Part shown: piece after piece, positions 1 to 11,970 of the stretch
Numbering within the stretch: the first letter of the stretch is position 1
How the letters are laid out: the number at the start of each line of letters is the position of its first letter
Source: Panicum virgatum
Taxonomy: Eukaryota > Streptophyta > Magnoliopsida > Poales > Poaceae
Direction: 5' to 3'
Length of the DNA: 64,000 nucleotides
Assembly (NCBI RefSeq): GCF_016808335.1
Contig: NC_053147.1
Location: 67,454,960 to 67,518,959 of the forward strand
Notes under the pieces: generated by a model
Seen by the model: only the letters and a program-made list of their open reading frames with translations
Database searches by the model: none
What the model was told of the DNA's origin: nothing
Translations under genes and position numbers: made by a program

Positions 1-1
1 G

Positions 2-342
2 GTGCACCTTGAGTTCAAGCCACCAACAACATGGCGGAGTACGAAGCTCTGATCTTTGGCCTGACACAAGCCCTCTCATTGGGGGTCCGGCAGCTCCTGG
101 TGAAGGGGGACTCCCAGCTAATCATCAAGCAGGTCCGAGGGGATTGCAACTGCAACAATCTCCAGCTCGCGGCATACCTCATACACGTGAGGAAGCTCGA
201 GAAGGACTTCGACGCCTTGGAACTACAACATGTTCCCCGCGAGCACAACTCAGCAGCAGATGATCTCTCTGCGAGAGCATCTACCTGGGCACCCGTGCCC
301 GAGGGTGTCTTCGAAAGACGGCTGCTGAGACCTACCGCCTAG
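2..342 (+). pseudogene. pol remnant: RNase H domain
   Basis: Encodes the C-terminal part of a Gypsy RNase H, which degrades the RNA strand of the RNA/DNA hybrid during reverse transcription. The block NNMAEYEALIFGL, the segment with VKGDSQLIIKQVRG and the end VPREHNSAADDLS are typical. Two breaks are visible. First, the sequence before the NNMAEYEA block is in another frame, as if one G were lost near 18-20. Second, the frame ends at TAG (340-342) where the reading frame otherwise continues towards the integrase, most simply a CAG-to-TAG change. The upstream part of pol is outside the window. Confidence 0.82.
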
Positions 343-1735
343 CCTGCCGAGCTGGGTGAAGGGGATCAAGCTAGCACCTCAAAGCCAGCGGTCCCGGCAG
401 CACTCCACCTGTGGTGCCCAACCTGGGCCATGTGCCCTGTTGAGGATCCTGGTGACCTCGCAGGGCCACACCCACCTACTCAGGGAGCTCCCGATGCATG
501 GATCTCCGAGATCCGGTACTACCTGAAAGATAACATCCTCCCTGATGACGATGTGTCCGCTGAGCGCATAGTCCGATTGGCTAAACGCTACGCGGTGGTA
601 GAAGGGGATCTATACCGCCGTGGCGCCAACGGTGTCCTCATGCGGTGCATTTCCCAGGGAGAGGGCCGCGAGTTGCTCGCGGAGATCCATGGAGGCGAGT
701 GCGGAAGTCATTCCTTCTCTCGCACGCTTGTTGGCAAGGCCTTTCGGCATGGCTTCTACTGGCCAACAGCACTCCAGGATGCGGCTGAGCTGGTAAGGTC
801 CTGCAAAGCATGCCAATTCCATGCAAAGCAAATTCACACCCCGGCTCAAGCTCTGCAGATGATTCCGCCCTCATGGCCATTCGCTGTGTGGGGTGTGGAT
901 ATCCTGGGGCCATTCCCCCGGGCTGTTGGCAGGTACCGGTTCCTCTATGTCGCCATCGACAAGTTCACCAAGTGGCCGGAAGTTACCCCTGTGGTGAATA
1001 TCACTAAGAAATCAGCAGTCGCCTTCCTCAGGTCCATTGTATGCAGATTTGGCGTCCCAAGCCGCATCATCGCGGATAACGGGACCCAATTCAAAAGCAG
1101 ACTCTTCCAAGAGTACTGTGAGGACATCGGCATCCAGCTATGCTTCGCGTCCGTAGCACATCCTCGCAGCAATGGACAAGTTGAGAGAGCGAATGCAGAG
1201 ATCCTCAGGGGACTCAAGACCCGCACCTACAACTGCTTGAAGAAGCATGGTGCCAAATGGGTTGACGAGCTTCCACGCGTGCTATGGGGGCAATCGGACC
1301 ACACCCAGCCGAGCCACCGGGGAGACTCCGTTCTTCCTGGTCTACGGGGCTGAAGCATGCCTTCCCCCAGAAATTCACTTGGGCTCACCATGGGTCCAGG
1401 CCTTTGACGAATCCATGCAGGAACAACTGCGGCGCGACGACGTGGACTTCGTTGATGAGCGAAGGTGGCGAGCAGCAATCCAAAATGCACGCTACAACCA
1501 GGCGCTCCGGCGCTATCATCAACGGTTCGTGCACGGCAGGGAGCTCCGGGCTGGCGACCTCGTCCTCAGACGGATCCTGAGCCGAGCAGGGCTCCACAAA
1601 CTTTCCCCCAGCTGGGAGGGGCCCTTCAAGGTTACGGAGGTATGCCGGCCCGGATGCGTTCGCCTCGCCACAGAAGATGGAGTGCCGCTGCCCAACCCAT
1701 GGAACATAGAGCATCTGCGTAAGTTCTACACCTAG
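343..1735 (+). pseudogene. pol remnant: integrase with frameshift
   Basis: Encodes Gypsy integrase, which inserts the cDNA. Domains in order: His/Cys zinc-binding module (HGGECGSH, then CKAC) at about 645-815; catalytic core with the three acidic residues in VDILGP (about 895), IADNGTQF (about 1070) and NGQVERAN (about 1170); and a C-terminal module ending WNIEHLRKFYT. The frame changes inside a run of five G at 1286-1290. Upstream reads to VLWG in frame 1; downstream continues NRTTPSRATGETPFFLVYG in frame 2. One extra G explains it. The protein is otherwise recognisable to its natural stop at 1733-1735. Confidence 0.88.
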
Positions 1736-3156
1736 GCAGAACCGGAAAATAATCCTTTCCTTTGTAATTAGATAGAGTTACCGTGCGGCCCAGAGCGGTT
1801 GGGGGCCACCCTCGTAAACCCGACCTCTAGCATCCATCGCACCGTCGGCTAACGCGCGGCCCAGAACGGTAGAGGTCTGACCTCGTAAACCCGGTCTCTG
1901 GCATCCATTGCGCAAGCCATGTACAACAAGATTGCAAAGGAAATAATTTCTCCCAGTTCTGTCTTTGTGTCAAAATTTAAATTCGCATGCCGATTCTCAA
2001 GTTTTTACCTCTCTAACCCCCGCGGGGACCTCTGCCCTTGTTGCTACAACTAAGATCTGAGCAGAGTTGCTGGACTGCCGTACAGATCCGGACCCTCTTG
2101 CTGCTGGAGAAGAGTCCAGACCCTTAGGGACCTACTCTGGAGAGCGGGTGCTTGTTTCCTGGGGTGGTCCGGAGTCCTGTGTAGCTGCTTAGCTGGTTCC
2201 GTACCCAAAAGCCTACACACTCCACCACCCTGTAACAAGTACTCTAGTACCTGGAGTCGGGTAATTAAGGGCCCGGACCCCGTTCCAGCTCAAGAGTTGG
2301 TTTCCTAAGTCCAACACGGCATGTCCAGTCCTATATCTCAAAAGATTGAGTACAACAAAGTGACCTTGCCACTGCTGCGAGTGGCCTGGGATGATGAAGC
2401 CAGGTCCGGGAAGATCGTGCTGTTTCCTGGAATGGTTCGGAGCCTTGTGTAGCGCCTTAGTCTGGTCCCGTACCCTAAGCCTACACACTCCACCACTCTG
2501 TAACAAGCGCTGAGCAACCTGGACCTGCGCATCTAGAGCCCCGGACCTTGTACCAGCCTGGCACTGGTCACGGATGAGTCCCGCGGGCCTGTTACTAAGC
2601 TGTAAATTTGAAGTGGTACACAGGTTAAGCCCTGACTGGTGGTAGCCAGCCTCAAACCATTGAGCCTACCTACCAGGGGGTCCTAGCATCTGCTTCAAAG
2701 CCTTCATGCAGATCAAGGTCCAGTCTCAATGGTAGATAGACTCAAAACAACTGAGTCTATCTCCCAGGGGGCCTGGAGCATCCGCTTTGTTCCACACATC
2801 ACGAACGGATTCTGCATGCGTCAAGCAGCTAAGTTGCAGTATCATTGCTACTGTATAAGTGAGCTTGATTTTTTTCTCTGTAGTTCTGTATGCTACACAG
2901 GGAACAAGGCGCTTGCTCATCTTACAAACTATGCAGCCCCATGCCCAACGAGGTCCGGAGTATCTTCTACGCCTCAAGTGGCAGACAGGTCCAAGCAACT
3001 GCACCTATCTGCCAGGGGGCCAGGGCGCCGGGGTGCTGCATACCGCAAATCAACAACTGACAAACAGCTAAGTTGAAGTTTCCTCTATTTCAAAAATTTC
3101 AGCTAAATACAATGTTTGTTACATAGTGCAAAAAGGAAAAAGATACAATCCCCAGC
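1736..3156 (+). repeat. non-coding spacer between pol and antisense ORF, with short tandem duplications
   Basis: No coding sequence seen. Holds old duplications. A unit of about 71 bp starts at 1783 and again at 1854 (both begin with a GCGGCCCAGA-like string and end with CATCCAT). A longer unit recurs with a period of about 270 bp (GTTTCCTGG at 2153 and 2423, each followed by CCTACACACTCCACCAC). A loosely repeated CCAGGGGG motif occurs around 2670, 2765 and 3013. Such variable spacers are usual in Tat-lineage elements. Confidence 0.6.
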
Positions 3157-6100
3157 CTAAGGGTCCGCAGGCTCTCGCTTGAAGTAGGCGGCGACGAAGT
3201 CAACGACCTCCTGCACGCTGTCCCGAGCGGCGGCCTCCGTCTCCGCTACAAGGCCATCGACCACGGGCGCCAACGAGATGGTCGGGTCGTGGCTCCGGAG
3301 GCAGGTCAGGATGTGCTTCGCCACCATCCGGATCAGCTCGCGGCCCTCGGTTTCGAGCTGTCCAGCGAGGACCGGCCCCAGGCGCTGGAGCCTATCCGAA
3401 GCAGAGCTCAGCACTGGGAGGGCGTCAGCTATCGAAGCTGGCGGCTCCGCCACCTGGATTGGGCTCATTCCAAATGGCACCAGTGCGAGGCTCGCCTCAG
3501 CCGCCCAGTCAGCGATCCGCTGGGCTCCCACGCGCTGGTCCTCCTGGTGCTTCCGGACCGCCTCCTGGGCCGCATCTCGCACCCGGGTGTCCAGAGCCGC
3601 TTTGGCCACCTCCACCTCGCGGGACCTTTCCTCGAGCCCGCGGGACCTCTCCTCGAGCTCGGCCTCCCTCTCCTCCACCCGGTCCTTCAACTTCTTGAGC
3701 GACTCACGCTGGCGCCCGAGTTCCTTTTCTATGCCGGTGGCGTGGTCCTCCCGTTTGGCGAGGGATTTCCGGCCCTCCTCCAAAACCGCCTCATCGGCAG
3801 TCAGCTGGCGGGCTCTCTCTCCTGCAGTTGTTCACGCCATCCCTGCAGAGTCGCAGAGAAGACGTCAAGCTCCTGCCTCCGGACCTCGAGGTCCTCGCTG
3901 CGAGTCTCCAGCTCGTACTGTCGAGCCGCAAGGTGGGCTTCGAGGTCGGACCGCTGAGCCGCGAAGCCAACAACCTCCAGAGTGAAATCCTGCTCCCGCT
4001 GCGCCAGGGATTTCTCTCGGTTCGACACTGTGAACTCCCGGTCAAACACCTTCCTAAGGTTGGCTCGGTAGGCCTCTTGGTCCGCCTTGAGCTTTGACCG
4101 AGTTTCTGCAGCGCGGGAGGCTTCAGCCTTCGTATGGGCTTCCAGGCGGGTGTGCCAGTCGGAGAGGCGCTGGCGCTCGCTCTCTAGAGCAGACCACTCC
4201 CGCCGGAAGGCCGTCTCGGCGGAGGAGGTAGCCTCTTCGATCGACCGCCGGACCTGAAACATCACCTGGGGGAGGGGAGTCACATCCTCCTCCGGGAGTT
4301 GGAGCTGCAGGAGCCGCCTGCCAAAGACCACCTCCAACTCCTCCTCTGCAACAGGATCGGAGCTGGAGGTGGGGGCTTCTGCTGCAGCACTTGTCTCCAC
4401 CGCCGCCGCGCCGGGGGCAGCTGCGCCCAGCGCCGGCGCCGCCTTCGCCGCCGCCGCGCTGGGTGCGGCTGCGCCCAGCGCCGGCGCCGCCGCCGCCGCC
4501 GCGTCGGGTGCGGCTGCGCCCAGCGCCGGCGCCGCCGCGTCGGATGCGGCTGCGCCCAGCACTGTTGCCGCCTCCGCCACCGCCGCGTCGGGTGCGGCTG
4601 CACCCAGCGCCGGCGCCTCCGTCGCCGCCGCGTCGGATGCGGCTGCGCCCAGCACTGGTGCCACCTCCGCCGCCGTCTCGTCGGGTGCGGCTGCGCCCAG
4701 AGCCGGCATCTCAGCCGCCGCGGCGTCGGGCGCGGATGCCCCCAGCGCCGGCGCCCCAGCCATCGCTGCGTCGGGTACGGTAGCACCCAGCACCGGCATT
4801 TCCACCGCCGCTGTGTCTGCTGTCTCTGCCGCAGGTGCCTCCACCGCCGTGGCATTGTGCGCTGCTGAGCCTGGAAAAGACATGCCTGTCAGCTCCACGT
4901 CACACACCACTGGGCTGGCATAGGTCGCTGTACCTGAGGGTCCCGCACCCACTGTCGCCGTTGCTGCCAACACCGAGGCCGCGGCCGCCTGGGCACCAGC
5001 CGACGAGCCGGCGATGGTAGAGGAATCGCTGGGGCGAGGAGCCCTGGTAACAAAGTGGAGAAGCCTTCAGGAAAAAAGCAGAGCACCGGCGTAAAGGAAG
5101 AAAGCAGGATAACACTAACCCAGAAGTACCGGGCACCCAGCGTCCTCGGAGCCCGGGCCTTTTCTCCTGCGGCTGTTGCAGTTGCTGCTGCTGCCCCTGC
5201 AGCTGCGATGCAGGCGCAACTCGAGCCTGTTCCTGCTGCTGCTGTTCCCGTGGCAGCAGCACGGGCGCGACCCGGGGTTGCACCTGTTGCTGCTGTTGCC
5301 GCCCTCGTACCTATTGCCGCTGCTCTTGCGGCTGCTGCTGCTGTTGCTGCCGGCGGGAGGAATTCCTCGGCGGCGATGGTGGTGGTGCGGCTGCCCCAGA
5401 GGATGCGTGGGGGCCGGCGGCCCGGGAGCTACCCTGGCCCGCGCCCTCAGAAGACCTCTGGCGCTTCGCGGCGGGCTCTGAGACCAGGGTCCCGTCGCCC
5501 CTGAGTAGCCTGCGCCGGCCTGCGTCTCCCGATGATGCACCGGAGTTGCTCTGTGCCCAGCTGGAACCGGCTGCGGCAGCGATGCTAGCCGCGGCCTGCT
5601 TCCCCTTCGTGGAGGCGCCGGACCCCGCAGCGCTCAGCGTAGCCTGATCCCCGGATGCACCAGGGATCCGGAGCCCGCGGTTCGCGTCACCTCCGGTCTG
5701 GCGTGGGGCCAGTCCCCCGTCGTCCAGAGTTGGCAGGGTCGCCAGCACCGCCACCCTCGCGGAGTCCTCGCAGAGGGGGACTATGCTCTGCGGGAGGATC
5801 AGGTTCTCCGGGATGAAGGCGTCCCCCGTCACGTTCCGCACCAGAACCTCCAAGGCCTCCTGGGTCAGGTCGCTCCCCTCTCCGCGTTGGGTCCTGCTGC
5901 AGTCGTTGAGGCCGGTGAAGTTCCACGCAGCACGCGGCCGCTGCTTCAGGGGAGCGATCCGGCGCTTCACGAAGTCCCCGAGCACGTGCCACGAGGTGAG
6001 GCCGCTCTCCGCCAGCGACCTGATCTTGTCCAGCACGGAGTCGAACTCCGGCTGCAGCGACGGCTTGGCCCTCCAGGATGCCTTGTCGGAGGCGGGCCCC

Positions 6101-6616
6101 TCGGTCGGCAGGGTGAGGCGCTCGTTGGCTTCGGTGGTGGCGATCACCCAATCCCTGCGCCACTCCTCCCACTTCCCGCCAGCAAGGCCGGGAATGTAAG
6201 GAGTCGCCAGGTCACTCCTCACCTAGAAGTAGTACCCCCCACCTCGTCCTTGCTCCTTCCGGACCTCACCAGAATGAAGAAGTAGCGGAAGAGGATGACG
6301 CAGGGCCGAACTCCCACGAACATCTCGCATAAGTGCACGAAGATGGACGTCAGGAGGAGGGAGTGCGGCGTCAGATGCTGAAGTTGGAGGCCGAAGTCTT
6401 CCAGCAGCAGCAGCAGGAACGAAGAAATCGGCAGTCCCACACCGGTGGAGATGTGCGAGATAAATAGCACAAACTCCCCGGCGCGGAGGTTGCCAAGGGG
6501 AACCGAGCCTGCTCGCACCCCCCAGCCGGTCTCCTGAGCACTCCATCCCAGCAGACGGCGCACTGTGTTCAACTCTCCCTCGGTCTGGTAGCGGCGGGGA
6601 TGAACAAGGGACGCCA
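3157..6616 (-). pseudogene. antisense ORF of the Tat element (Transposase_28-like head, Ala-rich linker, coiled-coil tail)
   Basis: Runs opposite to pol. ATG at 6616-6614. The N-terminal region (6616-6240) has LRAGEFVLFISHISTGVGLP and FGLQLQHLTPHSLLL, resembling the Pfam family 'putative gypsy type transposon' (Transposase_28). A Trp-rich region follows (GGKWEEWRRDWVIA, about 6180), then a Gln/Ser-rich stretch, an Ala-rich linker with repeated LGAAAPDA units (about 4890-4370) and a long heptad-rich Glu/Arg/Leu coiled coil to 3157. An intron is likely: donor TAG|GTACG at about 5309 and acceptor TTACCAG at about 5048 after a pyrimidine stretch. Breaks: one C missing in the C-run 6235-6240, a stop at 6223-6225 (TAG, probably from CAG), and a 2-bp CT slip in 3813-3820. 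The cellular role of this protein class is unknown. Confidence 0.72.
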
Positions 6617-7248
6617 TCTCTCGGTGGAGTGAGAAGCAGCCTGTGCGGGGGAGAAAGGGGCGAGGAAAGCTCGAAGGCAAAGTGGCGCAAAGGTTGGAAG
6701 GAAGAAGGCGAATGCGGGGAAGTAACCGCGGAATGCGGTTCATCCCGTTATAAAGCCCGACTCAACCGGCGCACCCCGGAACCGTCGCCGGAACCCAAGC
6801 GACGCCCGCGCCTGGTGTTAACCGTCCAGTCCATGACATGGGGACCCAGGCCCACCTGTCGGGGTGAGCGGGTAACCAACAAGGGTGCGAAAAGACGGGA
6901 TCTGAACCAACGCCCGCACACGCGCGGAGCGAGGCGGAAGCCGAGCTGACGTGCGCGTATTAAGCGCTGGCGTGGCCGAGCTTTTCGGGAACTGCGCCGG
7001 TAGTAAATGATCCGTTTACTCCGGCCGCAAGAATGCCGAGCGTCGCGCGCGTGACTAGGTGTACCACTGTGCGTGGGGGCCACGAGTCAATAAGCCGTTG
7101 CGATGTGATGAGGCAGCGGACAATCCGATGGATGGTCAAAGCCGGTCAAGACCTCTGCAGCAAGAAGCTTTGAGCTATGCAGAGCCAAATCGCAGTAGTG
7201 GCCCCACCTGCGGGTTCGTACCTCCCCCAAGGTGGGCCCGGGCGCCAC
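6617..7248. other. spacer between antisense ORF start and 3' LTR
   Basis: No coding sequence supported. It should hold the promoter of the antisense ORF; no clear TATA box was found. The last 20 bases before the LTR (7229-7248, AAGGTGGGCCCGGGCGCCAC) are G-rich and sit where the polypurine tract is expected. Confidence 0.4.
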
Positions 7249-8313
7249 TGTCGGTACCCTGTAGCAGGGATACCCACTTTTACCGCAGCAAGGCAGGACC
7301 CGCGTAGTTATCCGTAACTACGCGTAAGGACGGAGTAGCCAGGCCCCACCGGTCAGGCTCTTTCCTCACCAGGCCAACGGCCCCGGACCCGCTCCCCGCC
7401 TGGGGTTGGGTCCGGAGACGCCACGTGTCCCTAAGGAAAGAAAGCTCCGAGCTGGCAGCCGAGATCTCGGACCCCCCCCATAGGGGTCCGGGACCTCCTG
7501 CGCCATTCGGACCCTCCCTTTCCGTGTGGGGGTCCAGAGCCGCCACGTGCCCCGGTGGCACGGGCGCGGGCTCGTGCGCGAGTCCTCCGCAAGGAGACTC
7601 GCCCACCCACCGCATTTAATGCGGATGGTTGAGGCGTGCTCTGTCGCCTCGGCACGCGGGACAGCCTTTGTCAGGCCTCACTGTGCACCGCGTATTACCA
7701 AGGTGCACAGTGCGGCCGCCTGTGCCGCGCCCGCGCAGAGCCCGTCTGCGGCATTAAATGGATACGATGGCACGGCACTTTTCCATCATGCCGCCTACGC
7801 CGCTCCCTACACAGCCGTTCAGCTACGTGGCAGGTGATGCCACTAGCTACGTCTGGCATTGTCCAGACAAGACGGCGCCTGGACATGATGAACAAGGGAC
7901 ACCAGGAGCAGGCAAGGGACTACAAAAGAGAGATCCCCGCGGCCTGCGACGCCATGATGTATGAACAGTACGTTAGTTTATACTACACCGTTGGGCCCAC
8001 TTGTCGGGGATCCAACAACCATGTAAGCGCCTCCCTTGAGATATAAAGGGGAGGCGCTCGCTGCGCACAGGGAACTTCAAGCTCTCCACACACACACCAG
8101 CCCTGGTGAGCTCGCTCGCTCTCGTGGAAAGGCAATACAACACACAGTGGACGTAGGGTATTACGCTCCGGCGGCCCGAACCACTCTAAATCTTGCTGTG
8201 TTCATCGTGTTCTTGAGTGAAATCTAACTGGGACTAGCTAACCCCCGAGTACACACCCTCTGGGCTAGGGCGGGTGCCTTCCGCCACCCGGCCGTGGTTG
8301 CAGCACCACGACA
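7249..8313 (+). repeat. 3' LTR of the Tat element
   Basis: Begins TGTCGGTACC and ends CACCACGACA, so the ends are inverted (TGTC...GACA). Length 1065 bp. Contains a TATA box (ATATAAAGG, 8041-8049) followed by a short leader, as expected for U3-R-U5. The following ATTGC (8314-8318) would be the right target-site duplication, but the left one is outside the window. Confidence 0.82.
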
Positions 8314-8404
8314 ATTGCATTCATATGTACTGTTTGTATTGCTATGACAGACTTCTGCTCCAAGTACTTCATAATGCTTCCTTTTATATTCATTTGACAA
8401 ACAG

Positions 8405-8620
8405 CAACAACAATAACAACATAGCCTTTTTTCCCAAGCAAGTTGGGGTAGGATAGAGATGAAACCTGAAAGAAATAAATTCAAAGTTCAGGCACATTGA
8501 TAGCTAGTCTCCAAGCGCTCCTATCCAAAGCTATCTCTTTAGAGATATTCCAATCCTTAAGGTCTCTCTTAACCGACTCATCCCACGTCAGTTTAGGTCT
8601 ACCTCTACCCCTCTTTACAT
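8405..8620 (-). mobile_element. LINE (L1-type) 3' end, truncated
   Basis: On the minus strand 8620-8481 reads as the last roughly 45 residues of a plant LINE ORF2: RGRGRPKLTWDESVKRDL, then DWNISKEIALDRSAWRLA, ending PEL and a stop at 8483-8481. The 3' UTR follows leftwards, with the common grass LINE tail AACTTGCTTGGGAAAAAAGG and a (GTT)n-like end at 8405-8425. The frame is open across the fragment. Reverse transcriptase and endonuclease are absent: 5'-truncated, probably old. Confidence 0.78.
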
Positions 8621-9120
8621 GTTTTAGATCTGCTGTTTGCCTTTAGATGAGTTTCCTTGAAGACTCTGGTATAAGTTCATGTATGGGGATCGGCTCATGG
8701 GTAGAGGACGTTCCTAGAGATGCTTTGGCGACACTGGTTGTAGATCGGATCTTTGGATGTTCCTATAAATGTATAGGTTTATTTATCTGGCCCTTTTGAT
8801 CTAATCTTAGGATGGTCCTATAGATAAGCTATCCCGTTTATCTGGCCTTTGGATACGTATATTGCCTGTGTAGATTAAGCATCTTTCTGGCCCTTTGCTT
8901 TGTTGATACTCCCATGCACTAGCGTATACCAATCTAAAGTAAACGATAGCCTTTAATATGCTTTAGGTAGGTTTTGCTATCTTTGATCATTCTCAAATTG
9001 CGCTTCATTACATATTTATTCACGCACAAGAGGACAATCGACTCTTTCTAGCCGACTCGCCTTGCACTGTCAAGAGGCCGATCCAGACGATCTGGCCTAA
9101 TTTAATGTTGTCTGTTGTTT
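8621..9120. other. unassigned, no gene seen
   Basis: No ORF of note. The short string CTGGCC recurs near 8787, 8843, 8889 and 9092 in AT-rich context. Possibly debris of an older element. Confidence 0.3.
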
Positions 9121-9129
9121 CCATGTGTG

Positions 9130-11082
9130 CAGGGCGATTCGTCAACCACTCCAACCTTCCTGGCTAGCAGGTCAAGCCAGGTGGCACGCCCGAACCTTTC
9201 ACCATCCGCCAAGGATTGAACCGCGTCACAGGAGGGGTGATTGCAGCAGCCATTAACCTCCCGGTTCTTCGTGTGTTGGCCGCCCGTTTAACCATCACTC
9301 GGTTTCCCGCGACAACAGACTCCAGCTACACCTCAACCACCCCGCCCGAGTTTCATAGGGTGCCTCGGGTGACTTATGCTACTGAGCTTCCTGTCCCATA
9401 TAGAGTATGTGGTAAGTACTAAAGGTGCTCAAGGCCACGGTGACAACTAGCAACCTTATGTGACTTGGGCAAGCAACACCTTGCACCAAGTCCCGATCCA
9501 CATTACTGTTCAGCTCCAAAGTTTATTCATTCTTACTACCAGTTGATTAAGAAAGACATGCCCTATCTCTCGCGAGCGATGGTGACCTTGCTACCACTCG
9601 ACTTCTACCGGACTAAGCAAGTAAGCAATTAATCGAGACGCCTAGCAAACAAGTTGTTCTAGTGATTGAGCTACACTAAGGTGAATGTCAACTGGGCTCT
9701 AGATCATTGCATATGAATTAAATGCACAAACAAGATAATACTCTTTGATCCAAAATAGGATGGGTTATAGTGGTGCCAGCCTTGTTGATTGAGAGAAGGA
9801 TCGCCACCAAACTCCTCTTGCAGCTGCTCACCCTCAACTAGAACCACCGGCTCGGTCTCTACACGAATGCATATGATGCGAAAATTAAGAACAATGCCAT
9901 GCTCATGATGCTCATATGAAAATGACCTGCAAAACAGTGCATTGCAACATAAGTTTATCCCATCACACAAGGGGTATCACAACAAGATTAAACTAAGTAT
10001 GATAACAAGCATCTAGGTCTAAGCAAGATTTAAACCTACTAGAGCAAAAAAGAAGGGAACCTAGGTTAGTCCAAAAAAGCATCAAGAACATGTTATTCTA
10101 ACCAAAGGTTACTTCATCACTACTATACTAATGCTAGCAGCCCCAAACTAACACATGCACCAAGTCACCATGGCCACCATGGGTCAAGCCAAGAACTTCA
10201 ATGAGGAGCAAACCACCCACCAAATCTTGCTTACCTAGGGTAGAGAATGCACCAAGAACACTTCCCAAGTGATGGAAACCAAGAGGGAGAGAGATCGGGT
10301 CACGAGCTCCTTCTTGACCTAGAGAGAGAAACCCAAGGGAGAGAGGGGATTAGAGCTTTCCCACCATGGGAAGGAGGGGAAAAGCAAGGGGATTGAGGGA
10401 GGATCACCTAGAGAGGAGGGATCCAAGCTCCAATGGCCTCCAAAGGCCTCCAATCTTGAGATCTAGGGAGAAGCTTAAGGGAGAGCCTTCTTCTTCCTTG
10501 TGTTTAGAGAGAGAAGGGTGGGAGGGGAACTGAGGAGAGGAATATGTTGAAAGACCACTTTGGGGGGGGGGCTTTGGGGCGGAAAAAAAAAGTTGGGGCA
10601 CGCGTCACTTAGGAAGCGGCCTGACTGCCAGCGCGACATGAAAAACCTGTGCACTCCGGTCGAACCGAAGTGCTACTCCGGTTCAACCGGTCTACACCGC
10701 TCAAACAGCTAGTTAGGTACTGGGTGTTTTTCGGTTCGACCGAACTACACTTGTGCACTCCGGTCGAACCGAAGTGCCACTCCGGTTCAACTGGTCTGCA
10801 CCGCTCAAACATCTAGTTAGGTACTGGGTGTTTTTCGGTTCGACCGAACTACACCTGTGCACTCCGGTTCAACCGGTCTGTAGCGCTCAAACAGCTAGTT
10901 AGGTACTGGGTGTTTTTCGGTTCGACCGAACTACACTCCGGTATGACCGAACTACCATTTTTGAACTCCAATTTTAATTTTCTATACCCCAAACATGCTC
11001 AATCATACATGGGTGATGAAATGATGCTTATGTTTGCTCTATGCTAAACTTAAATCATGTTTAAGTGCATTGGGTCGTTACA
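9130..11082 (-). mobile_element. probable Gypsy LTR (solo or truncated), reverse orientation
   Basis: On the minus strand the sequence starts at 11082 with TGTAACGACCCAATGCACTT, a typical start for grass Gypsy LTRs, followed by a palindrome-rich U3 (10620-10970). The left boundary is uncertain: I found no TG-bounded end with a copy of the flanking TGGCC (11083-11087). No coding domain was seen inside. Confidence 0.45.
10630..10965. repeat. tandem direct repeats built from palindromic CGGTT(C/G)AACCG motifs
   Basis: The string AGCTAGTTAGGTACTGGGTG recurs at 10707, 10811 (one mismatch) and 10893, giving units of about 104 and 82 bp; the last lacks about 22 bp. Each unit contains CTCCGGTTCAACCGG and TTCGGTTCGACCGAA, near-perfect dyads. 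They lie just inside the start of the reverse-oriented LTR, where U3 enhancers are expected. Confidence 0.8.
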
Positions 11083-11970
11083 TGGCCGTCGTCAATGCGA
11101 TGCAATGCAATCGTGGCTTATCACAGGGGCAATGCGTAGCAGTGAGAGTTCTACTACATGGTTATCAAAAAATGGCATAACATCTTGTACATAGGTAACA
11201 GTGTATCCTGATCAGATAAAACTCTTTCGTCTCATCTTTCTTTATAACCGCACTGCCAAACATGCTGATGTGTCACGCTCCATCTGTTCTTTTATATTCA
11301 AAACACAATTTTATACTACCTAGCGTCAAACATAAAAGATGTGAGGTAGTATTGTTTAATGAGAATGAAAACCCCCCCTGAAAATGGTCATAAAGAATTC
11401 TGAAAAGTGTCATTATTAATTAGCACTAACCTGCCAGTGGATCATTCATCGTGCATGGATAATCATCGCTCAGATTAAAGCTAGTCGTCCACGCATATGG
11501 GGTATTTGGAGGCGTTCACACACTTGCATCCCTATTTGTCAGAAGTGCTGCGCAATATAGTAGTACAGATTAGTTGACCAGTTAATTAGCCGGCCGCCCG
11601 GGCATATGCTATAGCTACCTTACCGGTTAGCTAGTCATTCGGTCAGTAAGTCAGTCGCCCTCTCTTCCGGGAGCGGAGCAGCAAACTGGCCGTGCATCGC
11701 GGATTCGCGGTGGCTAGCTGATGACCCGGTCTCCGTGGATCGGATAGATCGGAGAAATGCGTGGTTTAATTTTCCACTCATCTCGATCGTCTTCGTCGTC
11801 AACGACGTCCGATCCCATCCCACGCACACACTCGTGCGCGCAAAGTGCAGCAAGCTCGCTGGTGGACGCGTCAAGTTTGGTTTAATTTGGTCGGGGCGAC
11901 GCGGCCACATTCAGTGTTTACCAACACAGCTATACTATAATACTACTTTCGTCCTTAAATATTTGACGTG
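11083..11970. other. intergenic, nothing recognised
   Basis: AT-rich with a moderately GC-rich stretch at 11640-11900. No ORF with recognisable domains, no RNA gene and no clear repeat. Confidence 0.4.

Larger units (their letters stand above)
1..8313 (+). mobile_element. Ty3/Gypsy retrotransposon, Tat lineage, 3' part only
   Basis: Order seen: RNase H, integrase, long non-coding spacer, a large ORF on the opposite strand, then a 3' LTR. A long antisense ORF between integrase and 3' LTR is known for Tat-lineage grass elements such as Grande. The 5' LTR, gag, protease and reverse transcriptase lie left of the window. Every coding part is broken (deletion near 19, stop at 340-342, frameshift at 1286-1290, three breaks in the antisense ORF), so the copy is dead. 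Its target-site duplication cannot be tested because the left end is missing. Confidence 0.88.

Noticed and set aside
3278..3985. 235-codon plus-strand frame
   Set aside because: Antisense shadow of the coiled-coil tail of the Tat antisense ORF.
4390..4760. Regularly spaced GC-rich repeats looking like a CRISPR array
   Set aside because: Units are coding LGAAAPDA-type repeats of variable length with no unique spacers, in a plant retrotransposon.
4299..4923. Long plus-strand frames rich in Arg/Cys or Ala/Ser over the Ala-repeat region
   Set aside because: They are shadows of the GC-rich Ala repeat of the antisense ORF read in other frames; no domain, and the minus-strand coiled-coil gene explains the sequence.
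8224..8484. 86-codon minus-strand frame rich in Cys (CCYCCCC)
   Set aside because: It is the (GTT/GCT)n 3' UTR of the LINE fragment, overlapping the true ORF2 stop at 8481.
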